A DNA stretch of 64,000 nucleotides from Hydrogenovibrio crunogenus (GCF_004786015.1 NZ_CP032096.1:806001-870000), one strand, 5' to 3'; shown: positions 20,505-29,134, numbered from the stretch's first letter. A program made the numbers and translations. Notes: generated by a model from the sequence alone, not told the origin.

Positions 20505-21521
20505 ATGATGAAGCGAACTGAGAAAGCGTATCTGGAGCGAGCAGAATCGATTAAGAAACGTTTTGAAAATGAGACGGGAAAGGATTTACATAAAAGTATT
20601 TCAGCTTTTTTTGACTGGATTGAGAATCATACTTCGGATTGGTCTCCCTCTACACGGAGGCAATATAAATCTGCGCTCAGTTTTTGGTGTGAACAGGAAG
20701 GTATTGAATTGGATAGCAATATTTTTTCTCAGGGTTTCCGGTCAAATGTTTCTAAAAAAGAAGTCCGCAAAAAACACGGAAAAAGAACTTCCGCCCAGAA
20801 ATTAAAGAGTATGAATCCTAAAGTTTGGCGCCACGTTCGATTTGAATTAGAAAACTCTCGCTCAAGAGCCGCAAATCTTACATTAAATATATTAAAAGCA
20901 TCCGCTTACTTTGGGCTAAGACCTGTGGAATGGGCTTATTCAGAATTTGTATTCGAATTAGCAGGTGGTAAAGGTTGCGGAATTAATATCAGAAATGCCA
21001 AAGCAACTCAAAATCGTTCGTTTGGGGAGTATCGAGTCGTTGTGATGGATGATGTTCAAGATGAATACATGTCTTTGTTTAAAGAAGCAGTTTCTTCAGT
21101 GGGTGAAGTTTTTGAACACTTCAATCAACTAAAGGTTGGTCTTAATGGTGCAGAAGACCTTGAACCGATAAACGAAGAATATAGACGTCAAGTTGACCTT
21201 GAGCTACGAGCTTGCAGGTTTTTATTAGGTCAAATAAATACACGATTAGAACAACAGAAAATCATTAAAAAAGGTCAACGAATCACTTTATATTCAGGAC
21301 GCCATCAGTTTGCAGCAAATGCAAAACTTGCTGGATTAAAGCCAATAGAGATTGCAGCATTGATGGGACACGGTGCACAGGATACGAATGAAAAGTTTTA
21401 TGGCCGTAAAGTTAATGGCAGTGGTGGTTTTGGAGTATGTGCTTCTAGTGATGATATGGAAGCGATAAATGACAGGAATAAGGATAAACAATGTGAAATT
21501 GAAGTCGGTTTGTCACGCTAA
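20505..21521 (+). CDS. Tyrosine recombinase-like protein
   Basis: This 338-residue protein has a SAM-like core-binding domain (residues 20-110, SPSTRRQYKSALSFW) and a recombinase catalytic domain. Arg in FGLRPVEW, Lys/Arg near NAKATQNRSF, LYSGRHQF in place of the H-x-x-R box, LMGHGAQDT and Tyr in NEKFYGR are visible. The first His of the H-x-x-R box is Tyr; other catalytic positions remain, so activity is plausible. It is a second recombinase on this island and does not resemble the tRNA-linked one. It may act on its own att sites or resolve multimers. Confidence 0.75.
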   Translation: MMKRTEKAYLERAESIKKRFENETGKDLHKSISAFFDWIENHTSDWSPSTRRQYKSALSFWCEQEGIELDSNIFSQGFRSNVSKKEVRKKHGKRTSAQKLKSMNPKVWRHVRFELENSRSRAANLTLNILKASAYFGLRPVEWAYSEFVFELAGGKGCGINIRNAKATQNRSFGEYRVVVMDDVQDEYMSLFKEAVSSVGEVFEHFNQLKVGLNGAEDLEPINEEYRRQVDLELRACRFLLGQINTRLEQQKIIKKGQRITLYSGRHQFAANAKLAGLKPIEIAALMGHGAQDTNEKFYGRKVNGSGGFGVCASSDDMEAINDRNKDKQCEIEVGLSR

Positions 21522-21716
21522 AAAAACACAAGTGGCATATCTAATGCACTCAGCTAGAACATAAGGTCGGTAATTAATGGGCACATTAAGCGTACAAGCT
21601 TTTCACAGTGAATTGATTGTACAACTTAATTTGTTTTTTTTCGATTTTGCAAAATGGATTATCTAACTGTTAGAAACGATATTGATAAATTGGTTACGTG
21701 AGTTAAAGGAGAGGAT

Positions 21717-22289
21717 ATGGGGTTTTATGAAGAATTGAATGAACTCAAGCAAAAGTTTAAACGAGAGTTAGAAGTCGGTGCTTCGATTCAATCGATTGTT
21801 ATAAATAACTTTTCAACTTTAAAAAGTTTGTTGCGAACTAGAAAAGAAGGGAGTTCAGGCCCTTTTACAACAAGACAGCTCGCAGATTGTTTTGGCATCG
21901 GATATTTCGCTTTACGTGGCGCATTGAGGCGAGCTGAAAACAAGGTAGAGAGTAAACATATTAGTTATTCGAAGAAGAATAGAGAGGTTAACAAGCCACT
22001 TGTAAAACGAGTCGCTATGCAGGAATGGCAGCAAGTATATGAATCAGATTTAGCGGTTACGAGATTGAGTCAAAGTTTAGAAGCGCTGCTAAAGGTTATT
22101 GATTCAAAACAGAGCTTCTTACTTGATTTAGAAGATGGTTCAGATTTATACAAAATGGTTTATCGAGAAAAAAGGGATGATTTTGTTATTTTTGATGCTT
22201 TTGCGAAAGAAGGCAAATCAAAGATTTCAAAACAAATGAAGTTTAGTAAAGATACAGGTTTTTCTAAAAAAGGAATTAATTATGAGTAA
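21717..22289 (+). CDS. Putative helix-turn-helix protein upstream of a ParA-like gene
   Basis: I do not recognise this 190-residue protein. Residues about 50-75 (FTTRQLADCFGIGYFALRGAL) fit a helix-turn-helix. The tail is rich in Lys and Ser. The last codons overlap the next gene by eight bases, so the two are coupled. A DNA-binding adaptor next to a ParA-like ATPase is the usual layout of partition modules, for example StbA/StbB. AAAGGAGAGG before the start is a strong ribosome-binding site. Confidence 0.5.
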   Translation: MGFYEELNELKQKFKRELEVGASIQSIVINNFSTLKSLLRTRKEGSSGPFTTRQLADCFGIGYFALRGALRRAENKVESKHISYSKKNREVNKPLVKRVAMQEWQQVYESDLAVTRLSQSLEALLKVIDSKQSFLLDLEDGSDLYKMVYREKRDDFVIFDAFAKEGKSKISKQMKFSKDTGFSKKGINYE

Positions 22290-22980
22290 AACGATCTATA
22301 TAAGTCACGGTGATAAAGGTGGGTGTGGAAAGAGTTTATTGGCAATGATTATTGCCAGTATTTTATCAGTAAAGAAAATGCCTTTACTACTAGTAGAAGC
22401 TGATGCAAATCAGTCGGGTGGTCAGCCAGATGTTGCCCCTAGGTTTGAGAATGATGATTACGCTGAAGTGGTAATGGCGCCTATTTCAGGTCAGGAATCA
22501 GCCGAAGATTTAATTGCTGATCTTTTTGAAATTATTGAGCAGACAGATGTTGAACATATTGTAATTAATACCCCTGCTGGTGCAAGTGAAACACTTGAAC
22601 AAGTTGGAGAATTAATCGGTTTAGCTTGTAAAAGTCTAGGTTATCGTTTGGTTATTTTTTACAACATTTTCAAAACAGAAGTTGCAGTTAAACAAGCTGA
22701 ATTAGTATTAGAGGGGAATTTGGTTAAACACGCTGATGAACTATATTTAGTTAAAAATGCGTTTTTTGGAATCCCTGAATTATCATCAAGAATAAGTTTA
22801 TTAGAAAGTTTTGAAATTCCTGTTTTACATAAAAATGTCATGGAAAAATTAGGTGACAGACAAAATTTTGCAAAGGCTCTTAAAACGTTTCCAATAATGC
22901 AAAGAATTCAGGTAGAACAGTTTTTTAAATCTCTTCAGAACCAAGGCTTTTTTGAAGTATTGAAGCTGGAAGAGCAATAA
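22282..22980 (+). CDS. ParA/MinD-like ATPase
   Basis: The 232-residue protein has the deviant Walker A box KGGCGKS at residues 12-18, LLLVEADANQ for the switch I region, and VINTPAG where ParA proteins have a conserved DxPPG-like loop. Such ATPases position plasmids, islands or protein complexes. The proline-glycine loop is altered but the signature lysines remain. Together with the HTH gene upstream and the coiled-coil gene downstream it may be a partition or stabilisation module of the island, similar in size to StbB; this is inferred from context. Confidence 0.75.
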   Translation: MSKTIYISHGDKGGCGKSLLAMIIASILSVKKMPLLLVEADANQSGGQPDVAPRFENDDYAEVVMAPISGQESAEDLIADLFEIIEQTDVEHIVINTPAGASETLEQVGELIGLACKSLGYRLVIFYNIFKTEVAVKQAELVLEGNLVKHADELYLVKNAFFGIPELSSRISLLESFEIPVLHKNVMEKLGDRQNFAKALKTFPIMQRIQVEQFFKSLQNQGFFEVLKLEEQ

Positions 22981-22998
22981 TTTTTAGGCGTAAGAAAC

Positions 22999-23445
22999 AT
23001 GAATACACAAAAACAATATTGGAAAATGATGCGCAGTAACCGCAAAACAGCACAAAATTATCTTCAATATCATATTAAAAACATGATTGATAAACATCCA
23101 TATAGAGATGAAATGATGAAAAGATTATACGAATTTGAAAATGATCAATCGCTTCTGTTTTTAATTTCATTCATGGGGCATTCACTGGATCAAAATCATA
23201 AGGTGCTTGAATCAATAGACACTCATCAACAAGAACAGTTACAGACATTAAATGAGTCAATGTCGGCGATTGAAGAGAGTATGAATAATTTATATGAGTT
23301 TTATCACAAGCAGTTCGAAGAGTTTTCGTATAAATTTTTAAGTTTAGATAAGCGAATCAATGAACTCACTAATAAGCTGCGAAGAAGAGCACCAAGAAAA
23401 AACAAATTCCAGCGTTTGATGGATTGGTTTAAGTCTTTAGTGTGA
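22999..23445 (+). CDS. Small coiled-coil protein
   Basis: This 148-residue protein has no family I recognise. Residues 70-130 are rich in heptad-like Leu, Glu and Gln (SIDTHQQEQLQTLNESMSAI), suggesting a coiled coil, and the C-terminus is basic (RRRAPRKNKFQR). It begins 18 bp after the ParA-like gene with AGGCG upstream and is probably in its operon. A partner of the ATPase is a reasonable guess. Confidence 0.5.
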   Translation: MNTQKQYWKMMRSNRKTAQNYLQYHIKNMIDKHPYRDEMMKRLYEFENDQSLLFLISFMGHSLDQNHKVLESIDTHQQEQLQTLNESMSAIEESMNNLYEFYHKQFEEFSYKFLSLDKRINELTNKLRRRAPRKNKFQRLMDWFKSLV

Positions 23446-23547
23446 TAAATAAATAGTATTGCTATTAAATAAAAGTAGAAGTTTATTGGTCAGGAGTATT
23501 GACGTTACGAGTAAAATTTTTTGGATTTTGTGTGTGGATTAATTTAA

Positions 23548-24354
23548 ATGGACAATCAAGTAAACATAAGCATTCATCAAAAAATAAATAAAAATAGGAT
23601 GGGTCGCGACTTTATTATTGGTGATATTCACGGCCATAAAAAACGATTGTTTAAGGCATTAGAAAGTGTCAACTTTGATGAATCAAAAGACCGTTTATTT
23701 GCACTAGGTGATTTAATTGATCGTGGTAAAAATAGCTTAGCAGTGCTAACAATGCTTTATGAAAAACCTTGGTTTTATTCAATCAGGGGTAATCACGAGC
23801 AAATGCTTATCGAGCGCTTTGATTTACCATTTGCCAAGCCGCTTTATATGAGCGCTGTAAGAACACAATCCGATGCGATAAAAGATCATCGTAATAATGG
23901 TGGTAAGTGGTTTGATAAGCTTTCAAGCGAAGTTGCAAAGCAACGTATTCATCAAAACCTGTCACAACTGCCTTATGCGATAACGCTGGAAACAGAGCTT
24001 GGAGAGATAGGACTTGTTCATGCAGAAGTGCCTGGAAGGTTTGATTCTTGGGCGGCATTTATTGATGGACTCATCCAAAACAAAAAAGTGCAGGAAGAAG
24101 CCATTTGGAATCGACTAGCGATTGAATCGGTTTGGAGTGTTGAACGGGATTGTTACTGGGTACCAGAGTTTCAAGATGAACCAAAGTTTGTAAAAGAGGT
24201 GATTGCCACAGTGCATGGACATACTCCAGTAAAAACACCTGTAATATGGGGTAATCAGGTCTGGATAGATACTGGACATTTGGGTGAAGCATTAACCATT
24301 GTTCAGGCTGAGGACATTTTAGGGTTATTTAATAATGAAAATTGTACATATTAG
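23548..24354 (+). CDS. PPP-type serine/threonine phosphatase (lambda-phosphatase-like)
   Basis: The 268-residue protein carries the three PPP metal motifs GDIHGH, GDLIDRG and RGNHE, plus a distal VHGHT. It resembles phage lambda protein phosphatase and PrpA/PrpB. Internal Met at MGRDFIIGD could be the true start; the first 22 residues are not family-like. The end overlaps the next gene by 20 bases. It is the first of three metallophosphoesterases in a row. Substrates are unknown. Confidence 0.85.
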   Translation: MDNQVNISIHQKINKNRMGRDFIIGDIHGHKKRLFKALESVNFDESKDRLFALGDLIDRGKNSLAVLTMLYEKPWFYSIRGNHEQMLIERFDLPFAKPLYMSAVRTQSDAIKDHRNNGGKWFDKLSSEVAKQRIHQNLSQLPYAITLETELGEIGLVHAEVPGRFDSWAAFIDGLIQNKKVQEEAIWNRLAIESVWSVERDCYWVPEFQDEPKFVKEVIATVHGHTPVKTPVIWGNQVWIDTGHLGEALTIVQAEDILGLFNNENCTY

Positions 24355-24973
24355 TGACAGTCATGGAAGACATAGAAATCTAACAGAGGCCATAGAAGCC
24401 ATTGAAAGGATTGATGTGTTAATCCACTCTGGAGATTTTTCAGATTACGGAATTAAAGAAGAAACCGAATTTTTTCTTGAGTGGTTTAAATCGATGCCTG
24501 CCAAACATAAAATTTTAATTGCAGGTAATCATGACGATACGTTCTTTCATTCTTCAAATGTGAGTAAGGAATTCGATTTAACAGGGATTGATTATTTACA
24601 AGATGAGCTGATTGAAATTGATGGCGTGACGTTTTATGGCTCTCCCTGGACGCCTTCTCCATTCGGAGGAAGTTTTACGTTTTATCCGGGAGAAGGTGAA
24701 ACGATTTGGCAAAAAATTCCAGATGATGTGGATGTTCTGATTACACATGGACCTAAATTTAAAACTTTAGATCTAGTCGAGAAGTATGACAGAACTCAAA
24801 GGTTGGGTTGCCCAAGTCTAGCAGAGCGGATTGATCAATTAGACAACCTTAAAGCGCACTTATTTGGACATATTCATGAAGCAAAAGGCATAATGACTGA
24901 CAACGGCATTCAATATTCCAACTCAGCAACCGGGTTACATGTTTTAGAGTTAGACGAAGTTGGAAGCGAATGA
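24335..24973 (+). CDS. Calcineurin-like metallophosphoesterase, first of a pair
   Basis: This 212-residue protein has the metallophosphoesterase motifs HISDSHG, HSGDFSD, AGNHDD, THGP and FGHIHE, giving a complete two-metal site. It resembles the MPPED1/MPPED2 group, with FYGSPWTPSPFGGSF. Its closest relative in the window is the next gene, with which it shares the motif spacing and GSPxTP loops. It overlaps the end of the phosphatase gene. Likely a cytoplasmic phosphodiesterase of unknown substrate. Confidence 0.85.
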   Translation: MKIVHISDSHGRHRNLTEAIEAIERIDVLIHSGDFSDYGIKEETEFFLEWFKSMPAKHKILIAGNHDDTFFHSSNVSKEFDLTGIDYLQDELIEIDGVTFYGSPWTPSPFGGSFTFYPGEGETIWQKIPDDVDVLITHGPKFKTLDLVEKYDRTQRLGCPSLAERIDQLDNLKAHLFGHIHEAKGIMTDNGIQYSNSATGLHVLELDEVGSE

Positions 24974-24989
24974 TTGAGGAGTGAAGGAA

Positions 24990-25712
24990 ATGAAGATTGC
25001 ACACATTAGCGACACGCATGGATGTCAACCTAATCTTTTATGGTCGCCTACATGCTCAAACCAAGCACAAGCGACAGGTTTAGACCTTTTAATAAATAAG
25101 TTTGGTGATATTGATGTACTGGTTCATAGTGGCGATTTTATGGCGCATTCACTCTGTGAGAATGAGTTAAAAAACTTTATTGAGTGGTTCGACTCATTGC
25201 CATTTAAACACAAGATTCTGGTGCCTGGAAATCACGATATTCTTTGTGAAGAATTTCAAAATAAGCCTGAGCAAAGAGATAAATTCTTTCCAAAAGGTAT
25301 GCATTTGTTGATTAACGAATCAGTAGAGATTGATGGCATAAAATTTTGGGGAAGCCCTTACACACCTTGGTTTCATGATTGGGGTTTTCAGCTTCATCAG
25401 CACGAAGCTGAAACGTTGTGGCCCAAAATTCCAGATGATGTAGATGTATTGATTACCCATGGACCCGCTAAAGGGATATTAGATGATTTATATGCAGAGA
25501 ATAAAGAAGATCCTCGCATCTCATCTGTTGGCTGTCCATTTTTGTTAAAACGCATTAATGAATTAGATACCCTGAAAGCTCACCTTTTCGGGCATATTCA
25601 TGGTGGCTACGGTCGTTCAGAGCAAAACGGTTACGTTGCTTTAAATAGCGCTATCATGAATGAACGCTATGCGCCTGATAATTTACCACAATATTTAGAG
25701 ATTACTAAATGA
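24990..25712 (+). CDS. Calcineurin-like metallophosphoesterase, second of a pair
   Basis: From ATG at 24990 this is 240 residues; AGGAGTGAAGGA upstream is a strong ribosome-binding site, and an in-frame GTG at 24981 is less likely. Motifs HISDTHG, HSGDFM, PGNHD, THGP and FGHIHGGYG form a full metal site. It is a diverged tandem copy of the preceding gene, with extra residues after the first motif. Both have IPDDVDVLITHGP. Confidence 0.85.
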   Translation: MKIAHISDTHGCQPNLLWSPTCSNQAQATGLDLLINKFGDIDVLVHSGDFMAHSLCENELKNFIEWFDSLPFKHKILVPGNHDILCEEFQNKPEQRDKFFPKGMHLLINESVEIDGIKFWGSPYTPWFHDWGFQLHQHEAETLWPKIPDDVDVLITHGPAKGILDDLYAENKEDPRISSVGCPFLLKRINELDTLKAHLFGHIHGGYGRSEQNGYVALNSAIMNERYAPDNLPQYLEITK

Positions 25713-25737
25713 CTGTACTTCTACAGACTTGGTTGAA

Positions 25738-25896
25738 ATGACGTTAATGAAAAAAACTGAATTTACTGACTCTGATGAATTTCTTATTAAACAATCAGGT
25801 GTTGTCAATGACATTGACAACAGAAGCACAATTCACCTTCGTAGAGATCTCAAACACGCACATTCATTGAGCTCTTGTTCATTCGGGACAGTATAA
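25738..25896 (+). CDS. Possible small protein of 52 residues
   Basis: An open frame from ATG to TAA follows the phosphoesterase by 25 bp. It has no motif I know and contains a perfect palindrome, so it could equally be non-coding regulatory DNA. Confidence 0.25.
   Translation: MTLMKKTEFTDSDEFLIKQSGVVNDIDNRSTIHLRRDLKHAHSLSSCSFGTV
25801..25821. repeat. 21-bp perfect palindrome
   Basis: Two 10-base arms, GTTGTCAATG and its exact reverse complement, flank a single A. The size and symmetry fit an operator or recombination site; no T run follows, so it is not a terminator. Confidence 0.7.
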
Positions 25897-26022
25897 AACT
25901 AATCAAAACTAAGATACTCTCGAGCTGATAAAACGCTAACAATCACTCTCAAATAAAAACTCATACTTATTAGTTTATTTTGTACGCATAATTTATTATT
26001 TTTTTGTTAGGAATGCCTGCGT

Positions 26023-26205
26023 TTGGTAACATGGCTACCAGAGAATGTCATTCGCTGGGCTGGCGGTGAAGGTGGTTCTGGTGGCGTACCGGATGGTCAG
26101 GATGCTAATGCACCATCGAGTCTTACCAATAAAGAGGTAAGTTCAGGCCCGGGTGACAGTAGTTCCAGTTCTGCTAGTCAATCAGCAGTAGATTCAAATG
26201 CTTAA
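26023..26205 (+). CDS. Possible small Gly/Ser-rich protein
   Basis: An open frame of 60 codons starts at TTG (26023). It begins MVTWLPENVIRW and ends in a Ser/Gly-rich tail. There is no clear ribosome-binding site; an ATG at 26014 opens a different, very short frame. Before the transposon inserted, this lay just upstream of the gene now at 63604, so it may belong to an island operon. I do not recognise it, and region 25897-26022 holds nothing I can name. Confidence 0.3.
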   Translation: MVTWLPENVIRWAGGEGGSGGVPDGQDANAPSSLTNKEVSSGPGDSSSSSASQSAVDSNA

Positions 26206-26230
26206 ATTATTAAAAATAAGAGGGTAAACA

Positions 26231-26235
26231 CATGC
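26231..26235. repeat. Target duplication CATGC, left copy
   Basis: Matches 63603-63607 at the other end of the transposon; 5 bp is the size made by Tn7-like elements. Confidence 0.8.
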
Positions 26236-26313
26236 TGTCAGTTATCACTAAACCTGCTACTTTTTCATAAAAGACGCTACCAAAGCTTTGTTGATAAAAA
26301 TCATGCTGGTTCC
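26236..26313 (+). repeat. Left end of the Tn7-like transposon with TnsB-type sites
   Basis: The terminus begins TGTCAGTT. Sites: TAAACCTGCTACT at 26249-26261 (exact inverse of 63502-63514), AAAGACGCTACC at 26270-26281, and a weaker ATCATGCTGG near 26300. The promoter of the first cargo gene must overlap these sites. Confidence 0.82.
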
Positions 26314-26342
26314 GTTCCTTATTTTTCATATAAGGCGGCATC

Positions 26343-28256
26343 TTGAATTACCCTCCTATAGCTTCTTTTCCAAATGACCAACAATTAAGAGTTGTCTGGG
26401 GGTTTGGTTCTGTACATGTAAGCCACAATTTAAGCACGGCTCCACATTTCCTAGTCTCATTGAGAAGCATTGTAGATAATCGACTTGATGAATATGAAAC
26501 AGTTTACAAAATCCCATTAGCTCAAGCGGATATTGTTCGACTCGGTACCGTATGGTTAGGTCAACGACGTGTTGAAGGTTTTTGGGCGCAATATTCTAAG
26601 ACTTATGAACGCTCTGTAGTTTTTGATTTTGATTTTATTAACTCTCCGCCTTCCTCAATCGAATTTTCCGAAAAAGACCCATCGACAGACTACTATCAAA
26701 TACCCCCATTTGCCTATTCATTGGCATTTGGTACCAAGTCAAAAATAAATACTAAACTTAAAAGTAGTGATAACTTGAATGAAGAGGAAACAAGAGACCT
26801 TAAAAGACAAGCTGTATATTTAGGTCAAATGTCTAAATCTAAATTAACAAAACTAATTTCGAATGATGAATGTACTGTTTTAATTCCTTCCATTGAGTTT
26901 TTAACTAGTTGTTATACCCCACGAGAGCAACAGCTGAGAAACAAGGTTGTAAACCTTAACTTAGATGATGCGTTAGCTGATTATATTGATTTGGACGAAT
27001 CAGGTGAAAATAAGCTCGGTGAATATGACCTATATATGAAGTCTAGAAAGCATCAAACAAACCTAGCATTTTTAGGGTATGCCCACGGCAATGCTGTTAC
27101 TAAAGAACGACTCAGAGTTCTAAGAAATAGCTTAACTAAAGCTAATAAAGACCCGTCAGGACGTAATTATCCTGACCGCCATCCGGATGTTCTTCCTTAT
27201 CACCCTGAGAGTATGCGGTTGAGTGGCGATGGAATTTGGATTGATGACCAAACTTTCTTGATGTTAAGAGTAAGAGGATGTTCTTTGCCAACAACGCATA
27301 AGATTAATCAAGTACTTATGGAAACGATTTATACAGGACTAGAAGACGATCCAATCCAGGGTACTGGTGAGAATAATGGTGGTGGCTTTACAGCTGGAGG
27401 TGCTATTGGTAACTTTCAGGATGTGCCAATAATTCCTGGTACCGATCCAAACGTTAACGCCGCTGGTGCTCATATTTTAAGTGAAGTGATGATTTTAGGT
27501 AAATCGCCAGATGTTGAAGATTTTGTAGAGACAACGCAGAGCGATATAAAGCGAAGAAATAAGAATAGAGCTGATGGGCAAAAACTAAGAGGTCTTTCTT
27601 CTGGAGAGTTAAATAGTAGTAAGAACTCTGAAGGGATTGGGCAATTAAAGCAATCTGAAAGAGGCGGCGATACGACTGAATACGTTAACCAACTTGAAAT
27701 TCTTGATACGGTAAAAAATGCTCTCCTGTCTTTATTCGCGAGCCAAAAAATTAAAGAATTAGAATTCTTAGATTCACTCACAAACTTGAATTTAATGCCT
27801 GCTTTTGTGTCATTTCCAACCAAATTAATTGGGCAAAAAAATAACAGTAGCTGGGCTGTCTATTGTAAAAACCAGTATAACCAAGTTATAACGAGAGTTG
27901 CCTTGTTAGTTAAAATGACAATGCCTGATGGAACGGTATTATTTTTCTTTGAAATTCAGAGGAAGCCTAATGAAAAAGGTTTTAGCGGGTTAATTTTTGA
28001 AACTTATGATAATACCGTTTCGTCGAGCCAGCTATATGAGTTTCTGTCTAAAGTTGTTGAATATCAGGGTAAGTTTCGTCGTCGTGTTAAAAGCACATCT
28101 ACGATAGAGGGTGAAAAACGAAAAACTTCTCAGAGAAAAGAGTTACCTAGTTTTATTAAAAAATCGGTGATTTTTGAGCATCGTAAAGGCTCAAGGACTT
28201 GGGAGGATAAAATTCTTTTTGAACTTATAGGTTATTCAAGTAAGGCATCGCAATAA
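26343..28256 (+). CDS. Large unknown protein at the transposon left end (possible TnsE-like protein)
   Basis: This 637-residue protein is the first gene inside the left end, reading inward, with a TTG start after AAGGCGG. I cannot place it firmly. It has an N-terminal beta-rich region, then YYQIPPFAYSLAF (about residue 120), a middle PYHPESMRLSG and RVRGC segment, a Gly/Asn-rich low-complexity linker (about 340-360), and a C-terminal domain containing SWAVYCKNQYN and FFFEIQRKPN. The order, and the segment after an IP-x-x-x-x-A/S-x-F pattern, faintly recall TnsE, which steers Tn7 to conjugating DNA. That is a weak hypothesis; it may instead be cargo. No transmembrane segment or signal peptide is seen. 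Confidence 0.45.
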   Translation: MNYPPIASFPNDQQLRVVWGFGSVHVSHNLSTAPHFLVSLRSIVDNRLDEYETVYKIPLAQADIVRLGTVWLGQRRVEGFWAQYSKTYERSVVFDFDFINSPPSSIEFSEKDPSTDYYQIPPFAYSLAFGTKSKINTKLKSSDNLNEEETRDLKRQAVYLGQMSKSKLTKLISNDECTVLIPSIEFLTSCYTPREQQLRNKVVNLNLDDALADYIDLDESGENKLGEYDLYMKSRKHQTNLAFLGYAHGNAVTKERLRVLRNSLTKANKDPSGRNYPDRHPDVLPYHPESMRLSGDGIWIDDQTFLMLRVRGCSLPTTHKINQVLMETIYTGLEDDPIQGTGENNGGGFTAGGAIGNFQDVPIIPGTDPNVNAAGAHILSEVMILGKSPDVEDFVETTQSDIKRRNKNRADGQKLRGLSSGELNSSKNSEGIGQLKQSERGGDTTEYVNQLEILDTVKNALLSLFASQKIKELEFLDSLTNLNLMPAFVSFPTKLIGQKNNSSWAVYCKNQYNQVITRVALLVKMTMPDGTVLFFFEIQRKPNEKGFSGLIFETYDNTVSSSQLYEFLSKVVEYQGKFRRRVKSTSTIEGEKRKTSQRKELPSFIKKSVIFEHRKGSRTWEDKILFELIGYSSKASQ

Positions 28257-28505
28257 GCGGGATTTATTAAAAAAGTTAATATTATGATGAAATTAAAGCT
28301 AAATGATGTGACATAAAAAGAATGTATAGACGTTAAGAAAGAAAAGCCTCTTGAAGTCGAAAGTGCATTGTTAGAGCTTTTAGTGCAGGTTTGAGTTTTT
28401 AAGTGTACAAAGCCATTGGCTCAACGGTTGTAAAAATTAATGACAGAGTTTTAGTAATTTAACTAAAGACATCTATTCTCATAATGTAAATAAAGGTTGT
28501 TATTT

Positions 28506-28691
28506 ATGTCTGAAAAAATAGAACTTCAGAGTGAAGACAATTTTAGAAATACTAAGAACCCTAAAAAGCGAGTGAAATATCTAACTGAGTTTTGTCATGA
28601 TTTGTTGAAAAAAGGGAATATGGTTGAGGCGAAGTATTTTGTAGATAAGCTTATTGAAATAAATCCTAACCATCCAAAAGCTTTGAAGCTT
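28506..28691 (+). pseudogene. Truncated TPR-like gene fragment
   Basis: About 62 codons of a charged, helical protein end in MVEAKYFVDKLIEINPNHPKAL, a typical TPR hairpin. The frame then runs directly into the complement of a tRNA gene and stops at 28754. A junction between two unrelated sequences lies at about 28690. The 28257-28505 stretch upstream has no gene I can support. Confidence 0.6.
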
Positions 28692-28716
28692 GCTCTACCG
28701 ACTGAGCTATGTGGCC
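28692..28716 (-). pseudogene. 5' fragment of a tRNA gene (tRNA-Phe-like)
   Basis: On the minus strand the 25 bases GGCCACATAGCTCAGTCGG followed by TAGAGC are a 5' acceptor strand and a complete D arm. The anticodon and T arms are absent; unrelated DNA follows. The 5' sequence most resembles tRNA-Phe genes of some gammaproteobacteria, but isoacceptor identity is uncertain. Confidence 0.8.
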
Positions 28717-28732
28717 AAAATATAATTTGCTT

Positions 28733-28761
28733 ATTGTGTAGAGGGGCTTTGTAAGTGTCAA
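28733..28761 (-). promoter_or_regulatory. Promoter of the truncated tRNA
   Basis: On the minus strand a perfect -35 TTGACA is followed by 17 bp and a -10 CACAAT; the tRNA 5' end lies 16 bp after the -10. The promoter therefore came with the tRNA fragment and may still transcribe a hybrid RNA. The 28762-29134 stretch beyond has two GTGACAAATC copies and no gene I can support. Confidence 0.6.
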
Positions 28762-29134
28762 ATTTTATTTGAAGAAATTTCTGTATTTTTTTGTGTGACA
28801 AATCAGTGACAAATCGAAAACAAAAATCTTTGTTAATTTGCAACTTTGGTAGGAGGAATATTGTGCTTAAGCTAAACGCCATGAGTTTACTTATTTTTTA
28901 AAAAAAACAACTTGAAATTGTGTTGGTATTTATTAATTTTAGAAAAAAATTAAGGGCTTAAAATTTGTTTTATGAAGCAGTCGTTTTGAGAGGTAAAAAT
29001 CCTTAAAAATTAATTAATTATTTGCTGGGAAAGCAGCGCTTTTAAATGCTGTTTCTGTTAAAATTTAAGGGTATTTTGTTGTATTAATATGGTGCCTTTT
29101 TAGTTAAGGCTCTTTTACTTTTTAAGGTTTTTTT

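Noticed and set aside
2600-26235. Second copy of the tRNA-Ser 3' end as the far attachment site
   Set aside because: I looked for the tRNA 3' sequence downstream and saw none, so the distal end of the island is probably beyond the window.
28755-28790. TGTCAAATTTT as the left end of the older Tn7-like element
   Set aside because: Only the first five bases match the relic right end, and TGTCAA is better explained as the -35 box of the truncated tRNA promoter.
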